From Flavobacteriales bacterium (GTDB lineage: Bacteria > Bacteroidota > Bacteroidia > CAIKAF01), in NCBI GenBank assembly GCA_025451235.1, contig JANWKT010000016.1, positions 1-64,000 of the forward strand: 64,000 bases of DNA. The letters are read 5' to 3'. The first letter of the stretch is position 1, and the number at the start of each line of letters is the position of its first letter. A model generated the notes under the pieces. The model was not told the origin of the DNA and did no database searches. It worked only from the letters and a program-made list of their open reading frames with translations. Made by a program: the position numbers and the translations under genes. Of this stretch, positions 8,536 to 16,139 are shown piece after piece.

Positions 8536-9831
8536 TTATTGGGTAATGACCACTTGTTTTGTGATCCATGAATTTCCTACCTGGATCTTGAGGAAATAGA
8601 TTCCTGCCTCTAATGCGGAAAGATCCATCGTTGTTTGGTTGGTTCCATTTGTACCAAAGTCTTTGGATTGTAAAATAGATTGTCCCTGGATATTGGTCGT
8701 ACTAATGGAGTTGATGAGAATTCCATCTGCAGCCGAAATATTAAAAATACCATTCGACGGATTCGGATGTAGATTGATTTCATTTGCAATATTCTGGCAA
8801 GTAACTGAAATAGGATTATAATATTTAAAACTTCCGTTCATATCCACTTGTTTCAATCTATAATAGGCAATGGAAGAAATGTCATTATCCTGGTATGAAT
8901 ACTGCCTGATAATATTGCTGTTCCCATTTCCACCCACCCTGCCTATTTCTTGCCATGAGACTACATCCATGCTTTTTTCAATCACAAAATGACTATTGTT
9001 TTCTTCAGATGCTGTCGACCATTCCAATTTAACTAATCCATTTTCGCAACTGGCATCAAAAGAAATCAGGTCTACGGGTAGCACCACCGTACCTGAAATG
9101 GTAACATCATCCACTGCAAAAGAAGGGTCAGCGCCTGCACCATCGCCATTGTTGGTCCACCTAAATCCTACCCGAAGATTTGGATTATTGTTGATGGAAG
9201 CGGGGAAATTAAAAGTGAAAGCGGTCCATTGACCTTGTGGTGCACAACCTCCGGCCGGCGATTTGGCCAAAGCAATGGTGGTCCATACGGCTCCATCAAA
9301 ATATTCGAAATCCGCATTGTCAAGTGCTGCTTGTCCATTCTCCATATAAACAAAACTTACCGAAACAGCCGTATACCCCGTTGCATTAATCACAGGCGAC
9401 CTAGCCGTTCTATTTGAAATTACATTCGCTCCTACACCTCCACAGGTACATAATCCAAAGCCACAACAAAAGCCACCGCAAGTGGCACCCGCATCATAAG
9501 CCGCACCACAATCTCCGGTGGGGCAAAAAGAGGGAGCCCATGGACTGCAAGCCTGGTTCGCAATATGCAATGCTTCGTCACTTCCACACCCGGCACCACA
9601 AGAACCTGCAATTCCACCATTTTCGGCACAACTTATATAAAATTGATTAGGACAGCTTCCATTGCCTCCGGTAGTAACAACTGTCCAGGCACCATTGGGG
9701 CCCACATAGGCGGATGCCAAACAACCGCTTGCGCATCCATTCTCAAACGCTTCAGTCCAAAATGTAGTTTGGGCAAATCCGGATATACATAGACTTAGGA
9801 ATAAAAGAGAAGTTAATGCGAGCCTTTTCAT
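8536..9831 (-). CDS. Secreted protein with T9SS type A sorting domain
   Basis: 431 aa from ATG 9831. It has a signal peptide (MKRLALTSLLFLSLCISGFA, then Q). A cysteine- and glycine-rich N-terminal half follows (ENGCASGCLAS, CGAGCGSDEALHIANQACSPW, GATCGGFCCGFGLCTCGG), probably a beta-sandwich (concanavalin/MAM-like) that ends near FAVDDVTISG. Then comes the usual linker VLPVDLISFDASC, a Fn3-like region, and the C-terminal type A sorting domain (NLHPNPSNG ... LEAGIYFLKIQ ... KQVVITQ). The dense cysteines suggest disulfides or metal binding on the cell surface. The longer frame to 9870 was rejected because the -7 element at 9868-9875 lies in it. Confidence 0.85.
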   Translation of the reverse strand: MKRLALTSLLFLSLCISGFAQTTFWTEAFENGCASGCLASAYVGPNGAWTVVTTGGNGSCPNQFYISCAENGGIAGSCGAGCGSDEALHIANQACSPWAPSFCPTGDCGAAYDAGATCGGFCCGFGLCTCGGVGANVISNRTARSPVINATGYTAVSVSFVYMENGQAALDNADFEYFDGAVWTTIALAKSPAGGCAPQGQWTAFTFNFPASINNNPNLRVGFRWTNNGDGAGADPSFAVDDVTISGTVVLPVDLISFDASCENGLVKLEWSTASEENNSHFVIEKSMDVVSWQEIGRVGGNGNSNIIRQYSYQDNDISSIAYYRLKQVDMNGSFKYYNPISVTCQNIANEINLHPNPSNGIFNISAADGILINSISTTNIQGQSILQSKDFGTNGTNQTTMDLSALEAGIYFLKIQVGNSWITKQVVITQ

Positions 9832-9867
9832 TTTTAGGGATGGAGTTCTAATAACTGTTGTTACCTT

Positions 9868-9898
9868 CAAATTTAAGCTAATCTAGACAGAAAACCAA
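9868..9898 (-). promoter_or_regulatory. Promoter of the 8536-9831 T9SS gene
   Basis: Minus strand: TTG (9898-9896), 20-nt spacer, TAAATTTG (9875-9868). This is a full match to the Bacteroidota promoter pattern and gives a leader of about 30 nt before ATG 9831. Confidence 0.65.
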
Positions 9899-9899
9899 A

Positions 9900-10250
9900 T
9901 TATTTAGATCCGTGTTGTATAGTATCTTCCGGGAAATAAAAGCAGCCCATTTCTTTTAAACAGCTATCTGCCTGAGTATAACCATTCTTTAATAAAATCG
10001 ACATTTCCTCACAGGCATAATGGTTATGGCCAAGGCCATAATAACATAGGGCCTTGTAATATTTTGCCTCGGTTATACTGCTATCCACTTCCAATGTTTT
10101 GTCAAAAAACCTGATTGCCATTTGATAGTTCTTCTTTTTATAGTATTCCTTTCCCTTCCGGAGATAAATAGACGCAGCAGATTTACCGCAGCTCATGAGG
10201 CCGATGCATAAAAACAAGATCAAAAAAGGAAGTAGTACGTACTTCTTCAT
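9900..10250 (-). CDS. Small lipoprotein with TPR-like helices
   Basis: 116 aa from ATG 10250. The hydrophobic leader MKKYVLLPFLILFLCIGLMS precedes CGKS, a lipobox, so the mature protein should be lipid-anchored at that cysteine. The body contains one to two TPR-like helix pairs (YLRKGKEYYKKKNYQMAIRFFDKTLEVDSSITEAKYYKALC is split by the usual A/Y spacing). The tail YFPEDTIQHGSK is polar. It starts 1 nt after the SDR stop, so the two are co-transcribed. Function unknown. The longer frame to 10334 lies inside the SDR gene and adds no leader. Confidence 0.75.
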   Translation of the reverse strand: MKKYVLLPFLILFLCIGLMSCGKSAASIYLRKGKEYYKKKNYQMAIRFFDKTLEVDSSITEAKYYKALCYYGLGHNHYACEEMSILLKNGYTQADSCLKEMGCFYFPEDTIQHGSK

Positions 10251-10251
10251 A

Positions 10252-11040
10252 TTATAAACAGGATAATCTTCCTCCATCCACCGGTAAATTAATTCCGGTA
10301 ATATAAGCTGCTGCCGGGGAGGCCAGGAACGCAATAGCGTTGGCTATCTCGGTTGCATCTGCAAAACGACCCAATGGGATTTCTTTTTCCATTTCGTTCC
10401 TCACCTCATTCTCGTTTTGCGTATTTTTGTTAGCCTTATTCTTAATAATACTCTCAAGTCTTTGGGTGGCTGTGGCACCCGGTAGTACATTGTTTACCGT
10501 TACCCCGAACTTGCCCACTTCGTTGGCCAGGGTTTTGGCCCAATTGGCCACCGCTGCCCGTATGGTATTCGAAACTCCTAATCCTGGAATCGGTGCTTTT
10601 ACCGAAGTAGAAATAATATTGATGATCCTTCCGTATCCACTGGCTATCATTCCGTCCATGACCAATTGGGACAGGATATGGTTACAGATCAAATGTTGCT
10701 GAAAGGTAGCCAGAAATTTTTCAGGCGGGTCCTGCAACAATGGTCCACCTGCCGGTCCACCAGTGTTATTAACCAGGATATGGATCTCATTTCCTTTCGA
10801 AATATAGTTACTCACCACTTCCTTCACCTCTTCATGATTGGTAAAATCTGCTACCAGGGTATGGTGTTTTTGTTGTTTGAGGTTCAACAACCCTGATTTA
10901 ACATTTTCTAATTCCTCCGCATTCCGGGCAATCAATGTAACATGAGCACCCATTAAGGCCAATTCCTGGGCAACGGCTTTCCCAATTCCCTGCGTACTGC
11001 CTCCTACCAATGCCCTTCTTCCGGTGAGATCAAGATTCAT
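10252..11040 (-). CDS. SDR-family protein lacking the canonical YxxxK pair
   Basis: 262 aa with a classical Rossmann N-terminus. The nucleotide-binding motif GGSTQGIG is at 13-20, NNTGG near 92-96, and the C-terminal signature (ITGINLPVDGG) is near the end. The serine position is kept (S144/S146 in NIISTSVKAP), but at the place of the catalytic tyrosine and lysine it reads S157-N-T-I-R161. This means either a divergent oxidoreductase clade with altered chemistry or a non-catalytic protein. It is divergently transcribed from 3-hydroxyanthranilate dioxygenase with 83 nt between starts, so a role in tryptophan/kynurenine degradation is possible (inference). A -7 box TAAATTTG lies at 11058-11065 on the minus strand. 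Confidence 0.85.
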   Translation of the reverse strand: MNLDLTGRRALVGGSTQGIGKAVAQELALMGAHVTLIARNAEELENVKSGLLNLKQQKHHTLVADFTNHEEVKEVVSNYISKGNEIHILVNNTGGPAGGPLLQDPPEKFLATFQQHLICNHILSQLVMDGMIASGYGRIINIISTSVKAPIPGLGVSNTIRAAVANWAKTLANEVGKFGVTVNNVLPGATATQRLESIIKNKANKNTQNENEVRNEMEKEIPLGRFADATEIANAIAFLASPAAAYITGINLPVDGGRLSCL

Positions 11041-11057
11041 AATGAGCGTGTTTATTA

Positions 11058-11065
11058 CAAATTTA
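11058..11065 (-). promoter_or_regulatory. -7 element for the SDR/lipoprotein pair
   Basis: TAAATTTG on the minus strand, 18 nt before the SDR ATG. No clear TTG lies at the expected distance, so only the -7 half is supported. Confidence 0.4.
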
Positions 11066-11123
11066 GAAATCTCACGTAATTATTAAAGAGAATCTTATAA
11101 ATTTATACCAAATTGTTAGCAAT

Positions 11124-11663
11124 ATGGAAATTCAACGCCCTTTTAACTTTAAGAAATGGATTGACGATCATCGTGATCTGCTTAAACCGCCGGTTGGAAA
11201 TAAAGCGGTTTGGAAAGATACCGAGTTCATCGTGATGGTAGTTGGCGGACCCAATGCCCGAAAGGATTACCATTTTAATGAAGGGGAGGAATTTTTCTAT
11301 CAACTCGAAGGCGATGTTGAAGTAACTATACAGGAACATGGAAAAGCAGTGAACATTCCGATCAAAGAAGGGGAAATATTTTTACTCCCTCCCAGGACAC
11401 CTCATTCTCCCAGGAGAGGTGCAAACACCGTGGGCATTGTGATCGAACGCCGGAGAAAAGACCATGAAAAAGACGGGCTCTTATGGTTTTGTGAAAACTG
11501 CAACAATAAATTATACGAAGAATATTTCCCATTGGTAGATATTGAAAAGGATTTTCAAGCTGTATTTGCCAGGTTCTATACTTCCCTGGAAAACCGTACC
11601 TGCGAAAAATGTGGAGTAGTGATGGATGCCCCGGAGAAATATAAGGCAGATGTAAATACATAG
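11124..11663 (+). CDS. nbaC: 3-Hydroxyanthranilate 3,4-dioxygenase
   Basis: 179 aa cupin enzyme that opens the ring of 3-hydroxyanthranilate to 2-amino-3-carboxymuconate semialdehyde, the step leading to quinolinate or to full catabolism. The catalytic iron ligands are visible as H50, E56 and H94 (in YHFNEGEEFF and RTPHSP), the positions expected from characterised bacterial enzymes. The second, rubredoxin-like iron site is complete: C123-x2-C126 and C160-x2-C163. Length is normal for the bacterial single-cupin form. The other kynurenine-pathway genes are not in the window; the adjacent divergent SDR may be a partner. The symbol nbaC (haao in eukaryotes) follows family naming. Confidence 0.93.
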   Translation: MEIQRPFNFKKWIDDHRDLLKPPVGNKAVWKDTEFIVMVVGGPNARKDYHFNEGEEFFYQLEGDVEVTIQEHGKAVNIPIKEGEIFLLPPRTPHSPRRGANTVGIVIERRRKDHEKDGLLWFCENCNNKLYEEYFPLVDIEKDFQAVFARFYTSLENRTCEKCGVVMDAPEKYKADVNT

Positions 11664-11707
11664 GCTTTATCCTCTCTCCATTTTTTATAATTACCTACTT
11701 ATCAGTA

Positions 11708-11738
11708 TTGCCAGCCATCAACAAATGCTGCACATTTG
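11708..11738 (+). promoter_or_regulatory. Weak candidate promoter for the 87-aa gene
   Basis: TTG (11708-11710), 20-nt spacer, CACATTTG (11731-11738), one mismatch to TAnnTTTG. It gives a leader of about 27 nt before ATG 11769. Confidence 0.4.
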
Positions 11739-11768
11739 CGTACAATTTAAAAATAAAAATCAAACGCT

Positions 11769-12032
11769 ATGATCATCGCAGTAAAACACAAAATCAACAA
11801 CCCAGAAAGTTTTTGGGCAAGCGCCCAACAACATTTACCAAACTTGCCTGAAATGGGAGTAAGCAGAGTATTGCAAGTAATGCCAAACGCAAATATGACA
11901 GAAGCTACCTGTGTTTGGGAAGCTGAAAGTATCGAGCAACTAGACACTTATCTTCGCGATAAAGTGAAAGATTGGAGCCATGATGAATACCATGAAATCA
12001 ACATGGCGAATGCTTCAGGGTTGACCGTTTAA
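11769..12032 (+). CDS. Conserved small cytosolic protein, dimeric alpha/beta-barrel-like
   Basis: 87 aa, no signal peptide. The pattern (strand MIIAVKHKI, helix PESFWASAQQHLP, strand VSRVLQVMP, strand EATCVWEAES, helix IEQLDTYLRDKVKDWS) resembles ferredoxin-like proteins of the dimeric alpha-beta-barrel group. Such proteins include small monooxygenase-like and stress proteins. No catalytic signature is recognised and the function is unknown. It is a single gene with its own candidate promoter and a strong downstream terminator. Confidence 0.75.
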   Translation: MIIAVKHKINNPESFWASAQQHLPNLPEMGVSRVLQVMPNANMTEATCVWEAESIEQLDTYLRDKVKDWSHDEYHEINMANASGLTV

Positions 12033-12060
12033 AATAAATCGGTTTGTTAACGAGTGATTT

Positions 12061-12088
12061 GGTCGTACATGATACGACCATTTTTTTT
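12061..12088 (+). terminator. Intrinsic terminator after the 87-aa gene
   Basis: Stem GGTCGTA / TACGACC with loop CATGA, followed by A and eight Ts. It ends the plus-strand gene before the convergent large T9SS gene. Confidence 0.85.
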
Positions 12089-12110
12089 AGCTGGGTTTTA
12101 CCAAAATAAA

Positions 12111-15100
12111 TTACCGTAATAGATTCACATGGCCGATCAGCGTGCCACCTTTGCCGGATAGTTCGGTATAATCGATCTTCCACACATAAACACCCAACGG
12201 ACAGGCTTGTCCTTTATAGGTACCATTCCATCCATCGTCCAAATGATGGCTTACAAAGATCTCCTGCCCCCAACGATTAAAGATCCACATCTTGAAGGTT
12301 GCGATCTCCACTCCATAGGCGAAGAAAATATTATTCAACTCATCCCCGTTTGGCGTAAATGTGTTAGGTACATACAAGCTCCCTTCCACAAATACATTGA
12401 TGGTATCAACAAATGCACAGTTATTAGAATCAATTAAAATAACCGAATATTGAGTTGAGCTGAATGGATTGGCCCATGGATTAGGACATGTGGAGCAGGT
12501 TAAAAATGAATCGGGGGTCCAGGTAAATTGACCTACCCCATGTGCATTCAATTGGGTTTCTCCACCAAATGGGATCAATACATCCGGCCCCAGGTTGATA
12601 TATTGTGCAGGATAAAGATCCACAAAAACAGTATCATAATCTACGCATCCGTTTCCATCTGTCACCGTAACTATATACGAGGTGGGAACCGCCGGGCCAG
12701 CCAGCACCGCTGGGCCAGAAGAAGGGACGAGGTTGAAGTTCGGACTCCATGCATAGTTCACACCCCCGGTAGCAGTTAACCAAACTGAATCACCTGGGCA
12801 AATAATGGTATCAGGAATAGTAGCAGCATTCACGACTATTACCTGGAGAGTGACCGTATCAAAATCGGTTCCGCAACTATTACTTGCAGCCATTTGATAA
12901 GAAATGGTTGCAAGTGGAGTTGATAATGGATTAAAAATAAAAGGATCATTTAAATAAGTTCCAGGCGACCATGCATAGGTAGCTCCACCGGTTCCATTTA
13001 ACTGATAAGAACTACCATAGCATAAGATCTGATCAGGGCCGGCATCAGCTACCGGAAAAATATCCACTGTTACGATAACAGTATCTGTATTGGTGCACCC
13101 GTTCACATCTGTTACTGTTACAGCATAGGGAGTGGTTGATCCTGGTGTGGCAATTGGATTGGCTATATTTGGATTACTTAAAGTGCCAGCATTGTTCCAT
13201 GCGTATCCAACCCCTCCCGATGCATTCAGTTGGGTATTTTGGCCGGTACAAATAGACACGTCAGGTCCTGCATTCGCATTTACCGTAATGATATTTACAG
13301 TAACGGTTGCATCGTCACTTCCGCAATTATTGGAAACATGCACTGTAAAGTTGGTGGTGGTGGAAGGAAATGCAAATGGATCAGCAACATTCGTAGCAGA
13401 TAAAAAAGAAGATGCATCCCAAACATAGGTGGTCCCACCTGAAGCTAATAGTTGTACAGAATCTCCCTGACATAAAGGAGGAACATTTTGTATGACTGCT
13501 ACCGGGGGTGCCTCCACCGTGATCAAAAGCGAATCCATTTGTGGGATCAAACATGCCCCTGGAGCATTCACCGTTAAATATACCATATAGGTCCCGGGCG
13601 TTGAATAAGAGTGACTCACTGTTTGATCTGTCGAAAAAGTCCCATCCCCAAAATCCCATAGAATAGAAAATCCTCCCGTACTTGCATTGTTCAATGTAAC
13701 TACTCCATTCACGCAAACTGTTGTAGCCGAAATAGGTTCTATGATGGCTGAGAATTGAGAAATATCAAATTTAAAAACACCCAGGTTACAGTTGGCGGAG
13801 TTGTTGGTATTACTCCAGGCTCCTCCTGTAGTTGGAAAATCATTGTTACTTCCGCAACCTGCACAAACGGCTTCATACACTATCCCGTTTTTATCAAAAC
13901 GTGAAGTTCCTCCATCCACGTGCTCCGCACTAATACCTCCTCCGAAATAAGTAGCGTATTGTAATCCGGTGGCATTTGCATCCAACACGATCAAATAAAA
14001 GTCACTTCCATCAGTGGATGCCTGATGTGCATTTGCGGTAATTGGCATACCGTTGGTAGATCCACCTCCATGAGTTGAGTTCACCGCTCCACCCCACCCG
14101 GCTGCATAAATATAATCGCATACATCCACCAGGAATGCTGTAGGCACAATGTCGATCTGTCCAACCGCTCCTCTTCCAAATACAGTAGAAAATCCGGTAA
14201 CCGAAAGACTGGGATTTAATTTATGAATGAATTGGCCTGAATTAGGATTTGAATATACTCCACCCGTTACAGGATATCCACCTACACTTTGACCCAATAC
14301 AAATGGATTGTTGCTGTTGTCTAATTGAACATTGTAACATTGATCATAAGAAGCAGTACCAATATAGGTGCTATTCATCATAGCTCCTCCTGCTGATACT
14401 CGGGTTAAAAATCCATCAATGTTACCTCCATAGGCAGGCCTGATCACTCCAGGCGTTGTTGGGAAATCTGCACTGATCGTTCCACCGGTGATATACACCT
14501 CGTTACTGGCATTCAACTGCACCGCATAACCTGCATCACTGTTCGTACCTCCGAGGTACGATCCATATATCATCGTGGTAAGATTTCCATTCAATTTACA
14601 AATAATGGCATCTTGTCCTCCCTGTAAACCTCCTTGAAAAGGCGCTTGCGTAGGAAAGTTAGCTGATTTGGTACAGGAAGCGATATAACAATTTCCGGCA
14701 TTGTCTACAATGATCTCTCCACGAAATTCATCCGCATAATTATGATTCAATCCTCCATTGCCAATATTCAACCCATCATTTCCACTTCCTCCTAGGAAAG
14801 TGGAGCCTAAAAGCGTAGCGCCGTTTGAACTTAGTTTGGTAACAAAGAGATCCGTACCTGAGAAAAATTCAGATGGACTGCCGAGCCCCCATACCGAAAC
14901 ATTGTTCCCTCCTCCATGAGCGGGCTGGAAAGCACCAGGACTTGTAGGAAAAGCAAATGACCCGGTAACACCTAAAATAAAGATCTCATTGTTGCTATTG
15001 CATACCAAACTCACCGGCGCATCAGACGAAGCTCCTCCCAAATAAGTATAGTACAATAAATTGGTTCCGTTCATATTGAATTTGCACAACAATACATCGT

Positions 15101-16016
15101 AGGTACCACCCCCAAAATTCAATTGAAAACTTCCTGGGTTTCCTGGAAATGCATTGTTGCCGAAAACGATCCCACCTCCGTACATATTGTCATTGAAATC
15201 GTAGGTGGCGGTAAATCCCCAGTTATCCTGAGCACTTCCTGTATAAGATGCAAAAATAAGGGTAGGGTCTATAACCAGTTCTTTCGAACGGTCATACTTC
15301 CCTACTTTAAAACTTACTATATCTTCTTTTACAACGAACTGACAATCTATTTCTACTTTTTTACCATCTATCACCTGGTAAGCAAAAGGCTTTTGCTCGA
15401 TCCATTCGTTTACACTGGTCATAATATGCAACCCGTTTTCGAAGGTAGCCACAGAAGTAGCTCCCCGATAATGCACTTTAATATCTTTTGGATTGGCGCC
15501 AGGAGCTACGATCCAATCATATTTTAAATGTGAGCTATCGGTATAGAACACCATGTTGATACCGTTGTACACGTTTTGGTAGGACATTTTCTTATAAACA
15601 GGCACTTCCGATGCCCATTTCGTTGGATCATTGCCTAAAAAATAATTATGGTAAAAACTATAGGAATCATCTCCTACAAGCTGAACATTGGGGTTAGCGC
15701 CCAGAAAATCTGCATAAACTCCATGGGCATCTACCATTCCTGTATTTTCAACAGGTTTTTCTCCATGGCTATGCATGGCTTCCATGAGATCTCCTTTTTG
15801 CTTGGCATCCCAAAAGCCAAATATCATTCCCTTGGGGGTAAAGAAAATCTCTCCATTCCCCAGTTTCACTTTATAATTGAATGGTTCAGCCCATTGTCCT
15901 TTATTGGGAATAAATTGAAAACCCTCTATTTGCGCATGGTTCAAAGAAAACGATCCGACCCAGACAACGAGGGTCAGTATCCAAAAAGAGGTTCTATATC
16001 GAAAGTTTAGTTTCAA
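12111..16016 (-). CDS. Large T9SS type B surface protein with DUF7948, SBBP and PKD domains
   Basis: 1301 aa. Order: signal peptide (ending SLNHAQ), then a DUF7948-like head (FIPNKGQW, YNGINMVFYTDS, YDWIVAPGANP; to about 255). An SBBP/beta-propeller region of repeated 'YIGTASYD / YGSYLGGTNSD / FPTTPGVI' units follows (about 260-760), then a PKD domain (LWDFGDGTFS ... HSYSTPGTYMVYLTV, about 780-830). Next come four Ig-like repeats of the 'NAGPDVSICTGQNTQLNASGG' type. The C-terminal type B sorting domain (gliding-motility-associated CTD; YVPNTFTPNGDELN, IFNRWGQEIF, GVYVWKIDY) closes it. It should be exported by T9SS and surface-held or released. The start codon is TTG 16016; no ATG precedes the signal peptide. 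A -7 element sits only about 6 nt upstream. Confidence 0.9.
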   Translation of the reverse strand: MKLNFRYRTSFWILTLVVWVGSFSLNHAQIEGFQFIPNKGQWAEPFNYKVKLGNGEIFFTPKGMIFGFWDAKQKGDLMEAMHSHGEKPVENTGMVDAHGVYADFLGANPNVQLVGDDSYSFYHNYFLGNDPTKWASEVPVYKKMSYQNVYNGINMVFYTDSSHLKYDWIVAPGANPKDIKVHYRGATSVATFENGLHIMTSVNEWIEQKPFAYQVIDGKKVEIDCQFVVKEDIVSFKVGKYDRSKELVIDPTLIFASYTGSAQDNWGFTATYDFNDNMYGGGIVFGNNAFPGNPGSFQLNFGGGTYDVLLCKFNMNGTNLLYYTYLGGASSDAPVSLVCNSNNEIFILGVTGSFAFPTSPGAFQPAHGGGNNVSVWGLGSPSEFFSGTDLFVTKLSSNGATLLGSTFLGGSGNDGLNIGNGGLNHNYADEFRGEIIVDNAGNCYIASCTKSANFPTQAPFQGGLQGGQDAIICKLNGNLTTMIYGSYLGGTNSDAGYAVQLNASNEVYITGGTISADFPTTPGVIRPAYGGNIDGFLTRVSAGGAMMNSTYIGTASYDQCYNVQLDNSNNPFVLGQSVGGYPVTGGVYSNPNSGQFIHKLNPSLSVTGFSTVFGRGAVGQIDIVPTAFLVDVCDYIYAAGWGGAVNSTHGGGSTNGMPITANAHQASTDGSDFYLIVLDANATGLQYATYFGGGISAEHVDGGTSRFDKNGIVYEAVCAGCGSNNDFPTTGGAWSNTNNSANCNLGVFKFDISQFSAIIEPISATTVCVNGVVTLNNASTGGFSILWDFGDGTFSTDQTVSHSYSTPGTYMVYLTVNAPGACLIPQMDSLLITVEAPPVAVIQNVPPLCQGDSVQLLASGGTTYVWDASSFLSATNVADPFAFPSTTTNFTVHVSNNCGSDDATVTVNIITVNANAGPDVSICTGQNTQLNASGGVGYAWNNAGTLSNPNIANPIATPGSTTPYAVTVTDVNGCTNTDTVIVTVDIFPVADAGPDQILCYGSSYQLNGTGGATYAWSPGTYLNDPFIFNPLSTPLATISYQMAASNSCGTDFDTVTLQVIVVNAATIPDTIICPGDSVWLTATGGVNYAWSPNFNLVPSSGPAVLAGPAVPTSYIVTVTDGNGCVDYDTVFVDLYPAQYINLGPDVLIPFGGETQLNAHGVGQFTWTPDSFLTCSTCPNPWANPFSSTQYSVILIDSNNCAFVDTINVFVEGSLYVPNTFTPNGDELNNIFFAYGVEIATFKMWIFNRWGQEIFVSHHLDDGWNGTYKGQACPLGVYVWKIDYTELSGKGGTLIGHVNLLR

Positions 16017-16021
16017 GATTC

Positions 16022-16029
16022 CAAAGTTA
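16022..16029 (-). promoter_or_regulatory. -7 element of the 12111-16016 gene
   Basis: TAACTTTG on the minus strand, an exact TAnnTTTG match, ends 6 nt before the TTG start codon. The transcript would start at or a few nucleotides before the start codon, so a leaderless mRNA is possible. No TTG at the usual distance was found. Confidence 0.45.
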
Positions 16030-16127
16030 CAAAACTCGTCTTATGCATCTTTATTATGTTCAACTATTATTGTGCCAAATAATTGTAAAAATCAAACTAA
16101 TGGCAGTTCCAAATTTCTTAATTTACC

Positions 16128-16135
16128 TATCTTCG
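16128..16135 (+). promoter_or_regulatory. -7 element of the purF homologue
   Basis: TATCTTCG ends 4 nt before ATG 16140. It fits the TAnnTTTG pattern with one change, also seen before the second crtB copy. Transcription would begin almost at the ATG, so a leaderless message is possible. Confidence 0.4.
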
Positions 16136-16139
16136 CGGC

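Noticed and set aside
12111-16016. Possible phage or rearrangement-hotspot gene because of repeats
   Set aside because: The repeats are SBBP and Ig-like domains with a type B sorting domain; no phage or toxin features are near.
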